Assembly (NCBI GenBank): GCA_047623555.1
Contig: JBLHMP010000005.1
Location: 7,635 to 71,634 of the forward strand
DNA from: NORP181 sp047623555
Lineage (GTDB): Bacteria; Pseudomonadota; Alphaproteobacteria; Rhodobacterales; Rhodobacteraceae
Direction of reading: 5' to 3'
Length of the DNA stretch: 64,000 nt
Shown piece by piece: positions 16,983 to 26,337 of the stretch. The first letter of the stretch is position 1, and each line of letters starts with the position of its first letter. The translations under genes were made by a program, and so were the position numbers. Under the pieces are notes generated by a model, which made no database searches, was not told the origin of the DNA, and worked only from the letters and a program-made list of their open reading frames with translations.

Positions 16983-18176
16983 ATGAACATCCACGAATAT
17001 CAGGCCAAGGCTCTTCTTCGCAGCTTCGGGGCACCGGTTTCGGACGGTCGCGTTGTATTGCGCGCCGAAGACGCCAAAACAGCGGCCGGCGAACTTGACG
17101 GCCCACTTTGGGTTATCAAAGCACAAATCCACGCAGGCGGACGCGGCAAAGGCACATTCAAAGAGGCCGATGCTGGCGAACAGGGCGGTGTGCGCCTGAC
17201 CAAATCCGTCGAAGAGGCCGCCTCTGAGGCGCGTAAAATGCTGGGTCGCACCCTGGTCACGCATCAGACCGGCCCGGCGGGCAAACAGGTCAACCGCATC
17301 TACATTGAGGATGGCGCCGGTATTGAGACCGAAATGTATCTGGCCCTGTTGGTCGATCGTGTGTCCAGCCGTGTTAGTTTTGTCTGCTCGACCGAGGGTG
17401 GCATGGACATCGAACAGGTTGCTGCCGACACCCCGGAAAAAATTCTGTCTTTCAACGTTGATCCCGCGACGGGCTATCAGGCATTCCACGGTCGTCGCAT
17501 TGCATTTGCACTGGGGCTGTCCGGCAAGCAGATCAAACAATGTGTCGCTCTGATGGGGCTGCTGTACAAAGCGTTCCTTGAAAAGAACATGGAGATGCTT
17601 GAGATCAACCCGCTGATTGTCACCGATGCCGGCGATCTCAAGGTGCTGGATGCCAAGATTAGCTTTGACGACAACGCACTGTATCGCCACGCCGATATCG
17701 CCGAGTTGCGCGACGAGTCCGAAGAAGACCCAAAAGAGCTTGAGGCCGCCAAATACGACCTGAACTACATCACTCTGGACGGTGAAATCGGCTGTATGGT
17801 CAATGGTGCCGGTCTGGCGATGGCGACCATGGACATCATCAAATTGTACGGTTCTGAGCCGGCCAACTTCCTTGACGTAGGCGGCGGCGCGACCAAGGAA
17901 AAGGTCACCGAAGCGTTCAAAATCATCACCTCGGACCCCAAGGTCAAAGGCATTCTGGTCAATATCTTTGGCGGCATCATGCGCTGTGATGTCATCGCCG
18001 AGGGCGTTGTGGCCGCGGTGAAAGAGGTCGGATTGAAGGTGCCATTGGTTGTACGCCTTGAGGGCACCAATGTTGAGCAGGGCAAAGCGATCATTAACGC
18101 GTCAGGCGTTGATATTATCGCGGCGGATAACCTGAAAGACGGCGCCGAGAAAATCGTGGCGGCGGTTAAGGGCTAA
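16983..18176 (+). CDS. sucC: Succinyl-CoA synthetase beta subunit (ADP-forming)
   Basis: At 397 residues it has the normal length. It starts MNIHEYQAKALLRSFGAPV, with the ATP-grasp domain (KAQIHAGGRGK) following. The C-terminal CoA-ligase domain has GAGLAMATMD, FLDVGGGA and NIFGGIMRCD. With SucD it interconverts succinyl-CoA and succinate with substrate-level phosphorylation. It heads the sucC-sucD-sucA-sucB-lpd series. Confidence 0.98.
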   Translation: MNIHEYQAKALLRSFGAPVSDGRVVLRAEDAKTAAGELDGPLWVIKAQIHAGGRGKGTFKEADAGEQGGVRLTKSVEEAASEARKMLGRTLVTHQTGPAGKQVNRIYIEDGAGIETEMYLALLVDRVSSRVSFVCSTEGGMDIEQVAADTPEKILSFNVDPATGYQAFHGRRIAFALGLSGKQIKQCVALMGLLYKAFLEKNMEMLEINPLIVTDAGDLKVLDAKISFDDNALYRHADIAELRDESEEDPKELEAAKYDLNYITLDGEIGCMVNGAGLAMATMDIIKLYGSEPANFLDVGGGATKEKVTEAFKIITSDPKVKGILVNIFGGIMRCDVIAEGVVAAVKEVGLKVPLVVRLEGTNVEQGKAIINASGVDIIAADNLKDGAEKIVAAVKG

Positions 18177-18178
18177 TC

Positions 18179-18240
18179 GTAGGGTGCGTGATTTCACGCA
18201 CCATTCCGGAATTATTGGTGCGTGAAATCACGCACCCTAC
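18179..18240. repeat. REP-like inverted pair between sucC and sucD
   Basis: Arms 18179-18202 and 18217-18240 are perfect 24-bp reverse complements (right arm GGTGCGTGAAATCACGCACC then CTAC) with a 14-nt spacer. They fill most of the 80-bp gap. It is a diverged member of the family at 10318-10386, sharing the GTAGGGTG edge. A transcript would form a very stable hairpin just before the sucD ribosome site. Confidence 0.88.
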
Positions 18241-18256
18241 ATAGGAGAACGCCATA

Positions 18257-19138
18257 ATGGCCGTACTCATCGACGAAAATACCAAAGTAATCTGCCAGGG
18301 CATCACCGGCTCGCAGGGTACATTCCACACCGAACAGGCAATCGCTTACGGCACTAAAATGGTCGGCGGCGTCACCCCCGGCAAAGGTGGCATGACCCAC
18401 CTTGATCTGCCCGTGTTTAACTCGGTCCACGAAGCACGGCATGTGACCGGCGCCAATGCATCGGTGATCTATGTGCCACCGCCCTTTGCTGCCGATTCCA
18501 TCCTTGAGGCTATTGACGCCGAAATGGAGATCATCGTTGCCATCACCGAAGGCATTCCTGTGCTGGACATGATGCGGGTCAAACGCGCGCTGATCGACAG
18601 TAAATCCATCCTGATCGGCCCCAACTGCCCCGGTGTGATCACGCCGGGTGCCTGCAAAATCGGCATCATGCCCGGCCCAATCCACAAACGCGGCTCGGTT
18701 GGTGTTGTGTCCCGCTCGGGCACGCTAACCTATGAGGCGGTGAAACAGACCACAGATGTGGGCCTTGGCCAATCCACCTGCATCGGTATTGGTGGGGATC
18801 CGATCAAAGGCACAGAACATATTGACGTGCTGGAATGGTTCCTCGGCGATGACGAGACCCAAAGCATCATCATGATCGGTGAAATCGGCGGGTCTGCCGA
18901 AGAAGAAGCCGCGCAGTTCCTGATCGACGAAAAGAAAAAAGGCCGCTGGAAACCTGTCGCCGGGTTTATCGCTGGCCGCACAGCGCCTCCGGGTCGCCGT
19001 ATGGGCCACGCCGGTGCAATTGTTGCCGGTGGCCAAGGCGGTGCAGAGGACAAAATCGAAGCCATGCGCGCCGCTGGCATTATCGTCGCCGAAAGCCCCG
19101 CCAGCCTGGGTGAGGCTGTTTTGGAAGCTATTGGATAG
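18257..19138 (+). CDS. sucD: Succinyl-CoA synthetase alpha subunit
   Basis: This 293-residue protein starts MAVLIDENTKVICQGITGSQ, the CoA-binding Rossmann domain. It contains VPPPFAADSI, GPNCPGVITPG, SRSGTLTYE and the phospho-histidine loop GRRMGHAGAIV. It pairs with SucC. A TAGGAGA site precedes the ATG by 8 nt, just past the REP-like hairpin. Confidence 0.98.
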   Translation: MAVLIDENTKVICQGITGSQGTFHTEQAIAYGTKMVGGVTPGKGGMTHLDLPVFNSVHEARHVTGANASVIYVPPPFAADSILEAIDAEMEIIVAITEGIPVLDMMRVKRALIDSKSILIGPNCPGVITPGACKIGIMPGPIHKRGSVGVVSRSGTLTYEAVKQTTDVGLGQSTCIGIGGDPIKGTEHIDVLEWFLGDDETQSIIMIGEIGGSAEEEAAQFLIDEKKKGRWKPVAGFIAGRTAPPGRRMGHAGAIVAGGQGGAEDKIEAMRAAGIIVAESPASLGEAVLEAIG

Positions 19139-19145
19139 CGCCCGC

Positions 19146-19173
19146 GCAAAGCGATCTGAAAAGATCGCTTTGC
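19146..19173. other. 12-bp GAAA-tetraloop hairpin between sucD and sucA
   Basis: GCAAAGCGATCT-GAAA-AGATCGCTTTGC is a perfect 12-bp stem closed by a GNRA-type loop, 8 nt after the sucD stop. No T-run follows, so it more likely shields or delimits the sucCD part of the mRNA than ends transcription. Confidence 0.7.
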
Positions 19174-19232
19174 ATAAAACGAAATGGCCCTTTGTGGCCA
19201 CACATATAAAAGCCCGGATCAGGAAAAACGCC

Positions 19233-22196
19233 ATGACCGATCAGTCTTCAAACGAACAGTTCCACGCTTCATCCTTTATGCAAGGCCACAACGCGGAATA
19301 CCTCGAACAGCTCTACGCTCAATACGCCAATGATCCGGGCGCCGTGGATGCGGCATGGGCCGAGTTTTTCCGCCAGATGGGCGATGCTGAACTTGATGTA
19401 AAGGCTGAGGCCAGAGGCCCGTCATGGGCGCGCGATGACTGGCCACCAGTGCCAAATGATGACCTGACGCTGGCACTGACCGGGGACTACCCGCCCGCCG
19501 CTGCCGAGACCAAAGCCGCTGGCAGTAAGATCGCGAAAAAGGCCGAGGAAACCGGCGTGTCGGTATCAGATGAGCAGATCAAACGCGCTGTGCTAGACAG
19601 TATCCGTGCCATCATGCTGATCCGCGCCTATCGCATCCGCGGCCATCTGGTCGCCGATCTGGACCCGTTGAACATGCGCGATGAAGTGCAGCAAAATGAG
19701 CTTGATCCGAAATCATACGGCTTCACCGACGCCGACATGGACCGCCCGATCTTTATCGACAATGTTCTGGGCCTTCAGGTCGCCTCAATGCGGCAGATCG
19801 TCGAGATCGTTAAACGCACCTATTGCGGCACGTTTGCCCTGCAATACATGCATATTTCCAACCCGGAAGAGGCAGGCTGGCTAAAAGAACGCATTGAGGG
19901 GCTGGGCAAGGAAATCCAGTTCACGCGCGAGGGTCGCAAAGCCATCCTGAACAAGATGGTCGAGGCCGAAGGCTTTGAGAAATTCCTGCACGTCAAATAC
20001 ATGGGCACCAAACGCTTTGGTCTGGACGGTGCCGAAAGCCTGATTCCGGCGATGGAGCAGATCATCAAACGTGGCGGCAGCCTTGGTGTGCGCGACATTA
20101 TCATCGGCATGCCACACCGGGGCCGTCTGTCGGTTCTCGCCAATGTCATGCAGAAACCCTATCGCGCCATCTTTAACGAATTTCAGGGCGGCAGTTCAAA
20201 ACCCGAAGACGTCGACGGGTCGGGCGATGTAAAATACCATCTGGGCGCCTCGTCAGATCGCGAATTTAACGGCAATTTGGTGCATTTGTCCCTGACCGCC
20301 AACCCCAGCCATCTTGAAGCCGTAAATCCGGTTGTTCTGGGCAAAGCGCGCGCCAAACAGGACCAGAACAACGACAAAGGTCGCACAACTGTTCTGCCGA
20401 TATTGTTGCACGGCGATGCCGCCTTTGCCGGCCAGGGTGTGGTCGCCGAGGGCTTTGGCCTGTCAGGCCTAAAGGGTCACCGGACCGGCGGCACCATGCA
20501 TATCATCGTGAACAACCAGATCGGCTTTACCACCGCGCCGCATTTTTCACGCAGTTCACCCTATCCCACCGACATCGCGCTGATGGTCGAAGCGCCAATT
20601 TTTCACGTCAACGGGGATGACCCCGAGGCCGTGGTGCATGCGGCCAAAGTGGCCACAGAATTCCGCCAGAAATTCCACAAAGACGTGGTGCTCGACATTT
20701 TCTGCTACCGCCGGTTTGGCCATAACGAGGGCGACGAGCCCATGTTCACCAACCCGATCATGTACAAAAAGATCAAGACCCACAAAACCACCCTGTCTCT
20801 CTATACCGAACGTCTGGTCAAAGACGGCCTGATCCCCGAAGGCGAGATTGAGGATATGAAGGCGGCGTTTCAGGCCTTTTTGAACGACGAATTTGAGGCT
20901 GGCAAAGACTATAAACCCAACAAGGCCGATTGGCTGGATGGCCGCTGGTCACATCTGGACCGCAACAAAGACGAATACTTTCGTGGCGATACCGCCATTT
21001 CAGAGGAAACATTTGCCGATGTCGGGGCCAGCCTGTCGCGTGTTCCCGATGGCTTTCCGCTGCATAAAACCGTTGGCCGCCTGCTTGATGCCAAGAAACA
21101 GATGTTTGAAACCGGCAAAGGCTTTGATTGGGCAACCGGCGAGGCTTTGGCCTTTGGATCACTGCTGACCGAAGGTTACCCGGTACGGCTCTCGGGTCAG
21201 GACTCCACGCGCGGCACGTTCAGCCAGCGACATTCGGGCTTGATCGATCAAAACACCGAAGAACGCTATTATCCGATCAACAACATCCGCGAGGGTCAGT
21301 CGCAATACGAAGTCATCGATTCGATGCTGTCGGAATATGCGGTTCTGGGTTTTGAGTACGGCTATTCGCTGGCCGAACCCAACGCGCTTGTCGCATGGGA
21401 GGCTCAGTTCGGCGATTTTGCCAATGGGGCTCAGATCATGTTCGATCAGTTCATCAGTTCCGGCGAAAGCAAATGGCTGCGCATGTCCGGACTGGTTTGC
21501 CTGCTGCCGCACGGGTTCGAAGGGCAAGGCCCAGAACATTCGTCTGCCCGGCTTGAACGCTTCCTACAAATGTGCGGTCAGGACAACTGGATCGTTGCCA
21601 ACTGTACAACCCCGGCGAATTATTTCCACATCTTGCGCCGTCAGGTGCATCGTAAGTTCCGCAAACCGCTAATCCTGATGACTCCCAAATCACTGCTGCG
21701 CCATAAATTGGCGGTCAGCACGACGGAAGATTTCACCACCGGATCCAGTTTCCATCGGGTGCTGTGGGATGATGCGCAAAAGGGCAACTCTGACACCAAA
21801 CTCAAACCCGATAGCAAAATCAAACGTCTGGTGCTGTGTTCCGGCAAGGTCTATTTTGACCTGCTTGCCGAACGCGATGAACGCGGCATTGATGATGTCT
21901 ATCTGATGCGGGTTGAGCAGTTCTATCCGTTCCCGGCCATTTCCATGGTCAACGAACTTGAACGGTTTAAGCACGCAGAAATTGTCTGGTGCCAGGAAGA
22001 GCCCAAGAACCAAGGCGCCTGGAGCTTTATTGAACCAAACATCGAATGGGTTCTTGGCCGCATCAAAGCCAAACACCCCCGCGCCCGCTATGCCGGTCGC
22101 GCCACTTCTGCCTCGCCCGCGACGGGTCTGGCCAGCCAACACAAAGTTCAACAAGCCGCTCTCGTTAACGAAGCGCTGACCATCAAAGGATCCTGA
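19233..22196 (+). CDS. sucA: 2-oxoglutarate dehydrogenase E1 component
   Basis: The 987-residue protein fits the E1o family. The N terminus, FMQGHNAEYLEQLYAQYAND, is the peripheral segment that binds E2o. The thiamine-diphosphate core includes MPHRGRLSVLANVM, HGDAAFAGQG, NNQIGFTT and RRFGHNEGDEP. It decarboxylates 2-oxoglutarate and transfers the succinyl group to SucB lipoamide. I start at ATG 19233, which has CAGGA upstream; the longer open frame runs back into sucD. Confidence 0.97.
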   Translation: MTDQSSNEQFHASSFMQGHNAEYLEQLYAQYANDPGAVDAAWAEFFRQMGDAELDVKAEARGPSWARDDWPPVPNDDLTLALTGDYPPAAAETKAAGSKIAKKAEETGVSVSDEQIKRAVLDSIRAIMLIRAYRIRGHLVADLDPLNMRDEVQQNELDPKSYGFTDADMDRPIFIDNVLGLQVASMRQIVEIVKRTYCGTFALQYMHISNPEEAGWLKERIEGLGKEIQFTREGRKAILNKMVEAEGFEKFLHVKYMGTKRFGLDGAESLIPAMEQIIKRGGSLGVRDIIIGMPHRGRLSVLANVMQKPYRAIFNEFQGGSSKPEDVDGSGDVKYHLGASSDREFNGNLVHLSLTANPSHLEAVNPVVLGKARAKQDQNNDKGRTTVLPILLHGDAAFAGQGVVAEGFGLSGLKGHRTGGTMHIIVNNQIGFTTAPHFSRSSPYPTDIALMVEAPIFHVNGDDPEAVVHAAKVATEFRQKFHKDVVLDIFCYRRFGHNEGDEPMFTNPIMYKKIKTHKTTLSLYTERLVKDGLIPEGEIEDMKAAFQAFLNDEFEAGKDYKPNKADWLDGRWSHLDRNKDEYFRGDTAISEETFADVGASLSRVPDGFPLHKTVGRLLDAKKQMFETGKGFDWATGEALAFGSLLTEGYPVRLSGQDSTRGTFSQRHSGLIDQNTEERYYPINNIREGQSQYEVIDSMLSEYAVLGFEYGYSLAEPNALVAWEAQFGDFANGAQIMFDQFISSGESKWLRMSGLVCLLPHGFEGQGPEHSSARLERFLQMCGQDNWIVANCTTPANYFHILRRQVHRKFRKPLILMTPKSLLRHKLAVSTTEDFTTGSSFHRVLWDDAQKGNSDTKLKPDSKIKRLVLCSGKVYFDLLAERDERGIDDVYLMRVEQFYPFPAISMVNELERFKHAEIVWCQEEPKNQGAWSFIEPNIEWVLGRIKAKHPRARYAGRATSASPATGLASQHKVQQAALVNEALTIKGS

Positions 22197-22198
22197 CC

Positions 22199-23665
22199 AT
22201 GACAACCGAAGTACGCGTTCCCACATTGGGCGAATCCGTGACCGAGGCCACAGTGGCCACTTGGTTCAAAAAGCCCGGCGATGCGGTCGCCGTCGATGAA
22301 ATGCTATGTGAGTTGGAAACCGACAAGGTCACTGTCGAAGTGCCCAGCCCAACCGTCGGAACAATGGGCGAAATCGTCGTCGCCGAGGGGCAAACCGTCG
22401 GCGTCAACGCCCTATTGGCAACCATCCTTAAAGGCGCAGGGGCCGCAGTGGCAGCTCCGGCTCCAACGACTGGTGGCGGAACGGATATCATGGTGCCAAC
22501 CTTGGGCGAATCCGTGACCGAGGCCACAGTCAGTACTTGGTTCAAGGCCGTTGGTGACACAGTGGCACAGGATGAAATGCTATGTGAGCTGGAAACCGAC
22601 AAGGTTTCCGTCGAAGTCCCTGCCCCTGCAGCTGGCGTGCTCAGCGAAATCCTCGCACCCGAAGGCGCCACCGTTGGCGCATCGGCAAAGCTCGGTGTGA
22701 TTTCCGGTGCTTCAGGTGCAACTGCAACCGCCGCACCGGGCCCCGCCGCGGCCGCTCCTCAGGCCAAATCTGCAGACATCGAAAATGCCCCCTCTGCCAA
22801 CAAGGCAATGGCCGCTGCCGGAATTGATCCCACAACGATCAAAGGCACAGGTCGTGACGAACGCATTATGAAACAGGACGTCACCAACGCCCCAGCACCT
22901 GCAGCGGTAGTTCCAGCAGCGGCAACCGCTCCGATCCCGCGCGCGCCCATCCCCGCAGACGACGCCGCCCGAGAAGAGCGCGTGCGCATGACCCGCCTGC
23001 GCCAAACCATCGCCAAGCGCCTGAAGGAAGCACAAAACACCGCCGCCATCCTAACCACCTTTAACGAGGTCGACATGACTGAGGTGATGGCGCTGCGCAA
23101 ACAGTACAAAGAGCTGTTTGAAAAGAAACACGGCATCAAACTCGGCTTTATGTCCTTCTTTACCAAGGCCTGCTGCCATGCATTGAAAGAAGTGCCCGAA
23201 CTGAATGCCGAAATCGACGGCACCGATTTGGTCTATAAAAACTTCGTCCATATGGGGGTTGCCGCCGGAACCCCATCGGGACTTGTTGTGCCAGTAATCC
23301 GTGATGCAGATTCCATGTCATTTGCCGACATAGAAAAGGCCATCGCTGAAAAAGGCCGCCGCGCCCGTGATGGTAAATTGTCGATGGCTGAAATGCAGGG
23401 CGGCACGTTCACAATCTCAAACGGCGGCGTTTATGGCTCATTGATGAGCTCGCCAATCCTGAACCCGCCACAATCCGGCATTCTGGGCATGCACAAAATC
23501 CAGGACCGACCGATGGCAATCAACGGTCAGGTGGTAATCCGCCCGATGATGTATCTGGCGCTCAGCTATGACCACCGCGTGGTTGACGGCAAAGGCGCAG
23601 TAACCTTCCTCGTCCGCGTCAAAGAGGTGCTCGAAGACCCACGCCGCCTGTTGATGGATCTGTAA
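22199..23665 (+). CDS. sucB: Dihydrolipoyl succinyltransferase E2 with two lipoyl domains
   Basis: The 488-residue protein has two lipoyl domains, residues about 2-76 and 96-170, each with ELETDKV and its lipoylated Lys (K43 and K135). Ala/Pro-rich linkers follow, then the E1/E3-binding domain (about 193-230) and the catalytic domain with SYDHRVVDG (His about 459). Most bacterial SucB have one lipoyl domain. The two domains here are also nearly identical in DNA over two stretches (see findings). It transfers succinyl groups to CoA. The ATG is 2 nt after the sucA stop. Confidence 0.97.
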   Translation: MTTEVRVPTLGESVTEATVATWFKKPGDAVAVDEMLCELETDKVTVEVPSPTVGTMGEIVVAEGQTVGVNALLATILKGAGAAVAAPAPTTGGGTDIMVPTLGESVTEATVSTWFKAVGDTVAQDEMLCELETDKVSVEVPAPAAGVLSEILAPEGATVGASAKLGVISGASGATATAAPGPAAAAPQAKSADIENAPSANKAMAAAGIDPTTIKGTGRDERIMKQDVTNAPAPAAVVPAAATAPIPRAPIPADDAAREERVRMTRLRQTIAKRLKEAQNTAAILTTFNEVDMTEVMALRKQYKELFEKKHGIKLGFMSFFTKACCHALKEVPELNAEIDGTDLVYKNFVHMGVAAGTPSGLVVPVIRDADSMSFADIEKAIAEKGRRARDGKLSMAEMQGGTFTISNGGVYGSLMSSPILNPPQSGILGMHKIQDRPMAINGQVVIRPMMYLALSYDHRVVDGKGAVTFLVRVKEVLEDPRRLLMDL

Positions 23666-23667
23666 TA

Positions 23668-24057
23668 GTGACCCCCGAGCTTACTGTACTTGTTTATGTT
23701 GCGCTGCTTCAGGTGCTGCAATTCTGCGCCTATTCTGTCGCTGCCAACATGCAGATCGGACCCAAAGTGGCGCTGGGTCCGCGTGACAGTAAGATTGAGT
23801 TACAAGGCACCGCAGGTCGCCTTCAACGCGCCCTGACCAACCACTACGAGGGGCTGATCCTGTTCACGATTGCTTGCGTTGTTCTTGCTGTATCGGGCCA
23901 ATCCACGCCCTTCACACAGGCCTGCGCCTGGGTCTATCTGGCCGCAAGAATCGCTTATGTTCCGGCCTATGTCATTGACATCGGCCCCTGGCGCTCGCTC
24001 ATCTGGTTGGCGGGTCTTACGGCCACCATACTTATGCTGATCAAAGCACTCCCCTAG
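23668..24057 (+). CDS. MAPEG family membrane protein
   Basis: This 129-residue protein with four hydrophobic segments carries the MAPEG pattern: LQGTAGRLQRALTNHYEGLILF in the second part, with the conserved R-x-x-x-N-x-x-E. Bacterial members are uncharacterised or glutathione-linked. It starts with GTG 2 nt after the sucB stop and has no ribosome site of its own, so it depends on sucB translation. Its place inside the suc-lpd series is common in relatives, but its role there is unknown. Confidence 0.85.
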   Translation: MTPELTVLVYVALLQVLQFCAYSVAANMQIGPKVALGPRDSKIELQGTAGRLQRALTNHYEGLILFTIACVVLAVSGQSTPFTQACAWVYLAARIAYVPAYVIDIGPWRSLIWLAGLTATILMLIKALP

Positions 24058-24060
24058 TGC

Positions 24061-24120
24061 TTCTTTTGTTCAAAAATATCCCGGGGGAGTCGCCAGCAGG
24101 CGATGGGGGCAGCGCCCCCG
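24061..24120. repeat. Roseobacter-type intergenic motif with G/C hairpin before lpd
   Basis: TTCTTTTGTTCAAAAATATCCC (24061-24082) resembles 22-bp motifs at 43511 and 54790. It is followed by the hairpin GGGGGC-AGC-GCCCCC (24105-24119) and GTTTATT. Similar blocks are common after genes in this family from my recall. It may act as a weak terminator or processing hairpin between the MAPEG gene and lpd. Confidence 0.5.
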
Positions 24121-24148
24121 TTTATTATCCGATATCAGGAGACTAAAA

Positions 24149-25537
24149 ATGGCCAATTATGACGTTATCATCATCGGATCCGGCCCCGGAGGCTATGTCT
24201 GCGCCATCCGCTGTGCACAGTTGGGACTGAAAACCGCCGTTGTCGAAGGTCGCGACACGCTCGGCGGCACCTGCCTGAACGTTGGCTGCATCCCGTCCAA
24301 GGCCTTGCTGCACGCCAGCCACATGCTGCACGAAGCAGAGCATAATTTCGCCGCCATGGGCCTTAAAGGCAAGAGCCCCTCGGTCGACTGGAAACAGATG
24401 CTGGCCTATAAACAAAACACCATCGACACCAACACCAAAGGCATCGAATTCCTGTTCAAAAAGAACAAGATAGACTGGCTAAAAGGCTGGGGGTCCATCC
24501 CCGCTGTTGGCCAGGTCAAGGTTGGCGATGAGCTGCATAGCGCCAAAAACATCATCATCGCGACGGGCTCTGTACCGACATCGCTCCCCGGTGTTGAGGT
24601 CGACGAAAAAATTGTCGTCAGCTCAACCGGCGCTCTGGAGTTGACCAAGGTCCCCAAGAAACTGGTCGTCATAGGCGCGGGCGTCATTGGCCTTGAATTG
24701 GGCAGCGTCTATTCCCGTCTCGGGGCCGAGGTGACAGTGATCGAATTCATGACCGCCATCACCCCCGGCATGGATGCCGAGGTGCAAAAAACATTTCAGC
24801 GCACCCTCAAAAAACAGGGCATCAACTTCATCATGGGGGCCGCGGTCCAAAAGACCGAAACCACTAAAACCAAGGCCAAAGTTACCTACAAACTGCTGAA
24901 AGATGACAGCGAACACGTGATCGACGCCGACACTGTTCTGCTCGCCACCGGACGTAAACCGTTCACCGATGGGCTTGGTCTTGATGCACTTGGCATCAAA
25001 ATGACCAAACGCGGTCAGATCGACGTTGATACCCACTGGCAAACCAATGTTCCCGGCATCTTTGCCATCGGCGACGCGATCGAGGGACCAATGTTGGCCC
25101 ACAAAGCCGAAGATGAAGGCATGGCCGCCGCCGAACAAGTTGCAGGCAAACAGGGCCATGTGAATTACAATGTCATCCCCGGCGTCATCTACACCTGGCC
25201 CGAGGTCGCCAATGTCGGCGATACCGAACAAACCCTCAAAGAACAGGGGCGCGCCTATAAAGTTGGTAAATTCCCGTTTATGGGCAATGGCCGCGCCAAA
25301 GCCAATTTCATGTCGGATGGCTTTGTCAAAATCATCGTCGACAAAGACACTGACCGTATCTTAGGCGCTCATATCATTGGCCCGTCCGCGGGCGAGTTGA
25401 TACATGAAATCTGCATCGCGATGGAATTTGGCGCCTCTGCAGAGGATGTCGCGCTAACCTGCCACGCACACCCAACCTATTCCGAGGCAGTCCGCGAAGC
25501 GGCACTGGCCTGTGGTGACGGCGCAATTCACGCCTAA
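24149..25537 (+). CDS. lpd: Dihydrolipoyl dehydrogenase (E3)
   Basis: This 462-residue flavoprotein has the FAD motif IIGSGPGGYVCAI, the redox disulfide GGTCLNVGCIPSK, the NAD motif VIGAGVIGLELGSV and the C-terminal HAHPTYSEAVREA with the catalytic His. It re-oxidises dihydrolipoamide of SucB. The position after sucAB points to 2-oxoglutarate dehydrogenase service. AGGAGA precedes the ATG. Confidence 0.97.
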   Translation: MANYDVIIIGSGPGGYVCAIRCAQLGLKTAVVEGRDTLGGTCLNVGCIPSKALLHASHMLHEAEHNFAAMGLKGKSPSVDWKQMLAYKQNTIDTNTKGIEFLFKKNKIDWLKGWGSIPAVGQVKVGDELHSAKNIIIATGSVPTSLPGVEVDEKIVVSSTGALELTKVPKKLVVIGAGVIGLELGSVYSRLGAEVTVIEFMTAITPGMDAEVQKTFQRTLKKQGINFIMGAAVQKTETTKTKAKVTYKLLKDDSEHVIDADTVLLATGRKPFTDGLGLDALGIKMTKRGQIDVDTHWQTNVPGIFAIGDAIEGPMLAHKAEDEGMAAAEQVAGKQGHVNYNVIPGVIYTWPEVANVGDTEQTLKEQGRAYKVGKFPFMGNGRAKANFMSDGFVKIIVDKDTDRILGAHIIGPSAGELIHEICIAMEFGASAEDVALTCHAHPTYSEAVREAALACGDGAIHA

Positions 25538-25596
25538 TGCGAAGACGCCCATCGGGCGGAAGAGCGCCGCCTGATGTTTCTGGCGGCGCGATATCT

Positions 25597-26337
25597 TTAC
25601 TGCACGCTGTCAGGGTCAAATCCCACTTCGCGCATCAATGCGTTTGATTTCTCTTCCACTACGCGCTCCAGCTCGGCCATAAACTCGCTGCGCGGCAGGC
25701 CTGGCGCGATCGGATCGAGAAACTCGATCACCGCAACCCCAGGGCGGTGCATGATCCCGCGACGTGGCCACATCACACCAACATTGGTCGCAACCGGAAC
25801 ACAGGTCTGCTCCATATCTTCGTACAGAACACCTACTCCAACCTTGTAAGGCGCTTTAACCCCCGGCAAAATCCGCGTGCCCTGCGAATAGATAATAAGC
25901 TGCCCGGAGTCCCGCGCCCCACTTGCCACATCCGAAAGCATCTTTTTGATCGCCGAACCACGTTTGCCCCGGTTCACCGCCACACATCCCAACAATTTGG
26001 CATATTGACCAATCACCGGTGTCCACAAAATCTCGCGTTTGATAATGAATTTGCCAGTTGGCAGAGCGGTAAAAATCATCAACACGTCCAGAAACGACTG
26101 ATGCTTGGCCGCAACCATAACGCCTTCGCTCGGCGGTGTGCCGCGTACTTCGGTGCGAATGCCAACCATCCAACGCGCCGTCCAGAACGCCCAGCGTGAA
26201 TAGGTTTTACAACACGCCCGCGCACCGGTTCGGCTAAACAACGCCCACGGCATGAACAGCAGGCCAATCACCGGCATCATCAGATAGACTTGGATCACAA
26301 AGAACAGTGACCGCACCCATTGCACTGCATCTTTCAT
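25597..26337 (-). CDS. plsC: 1-acyl-sn-glycerol-3-phosphate acyltransferase
   Basis: The 246-residue protein has an N-terminal membrane stretch (VIQVYLMMPVIGLLFMPWAL) and the four acyltransferase blocks: KHQSFLDVL (H-x4-D), then FIIKREILWTPVIG, YSQGTR (EGTR-type, with Gln for Glu) and VPVATNVGV. It makes phosphatidic acid at the membrane. I start at ATG 26337, which overlaps the ftsX stop as TAATG; the upstream frame lies inside ftsX. Linkage to ftsEX is tight and suggests coupled translation. Confidence 0.9.
   Translation of the reverse strand: MKDAVQWVRSLFFVIQVYLMMPVIGLLFMPWALFSRTGARACCKTYSRWAFWTARWMVGIRTEVRGTPPSEGVMVAAKHQSFLDVLMIFTALPTGKFIIKREILWTPVIGQYAKLLGCVAVNRGKRGSAIKKMLSDVASGARDSGQLIIYSQGTRILPGVKAPYKVGVGVLYEDMEQTCVPVATNVGVMWPRRGIMHRPGVAVIEFLDPIAPGLPRSEFMAELERVVEEKSNALMREVGFDPDSVQ

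Noticed and set aside
16965..17690. 241-residue minus-strand open frame opposite sucC
   Set aside because: Shadow of a high-GC gene; no family resemblance.
24105..24119. Strong terminator ending the suc operon before lpd
   Set aside because: The stem has only three T after it; lpd belongs to the same complex, so full termination is unlikely.
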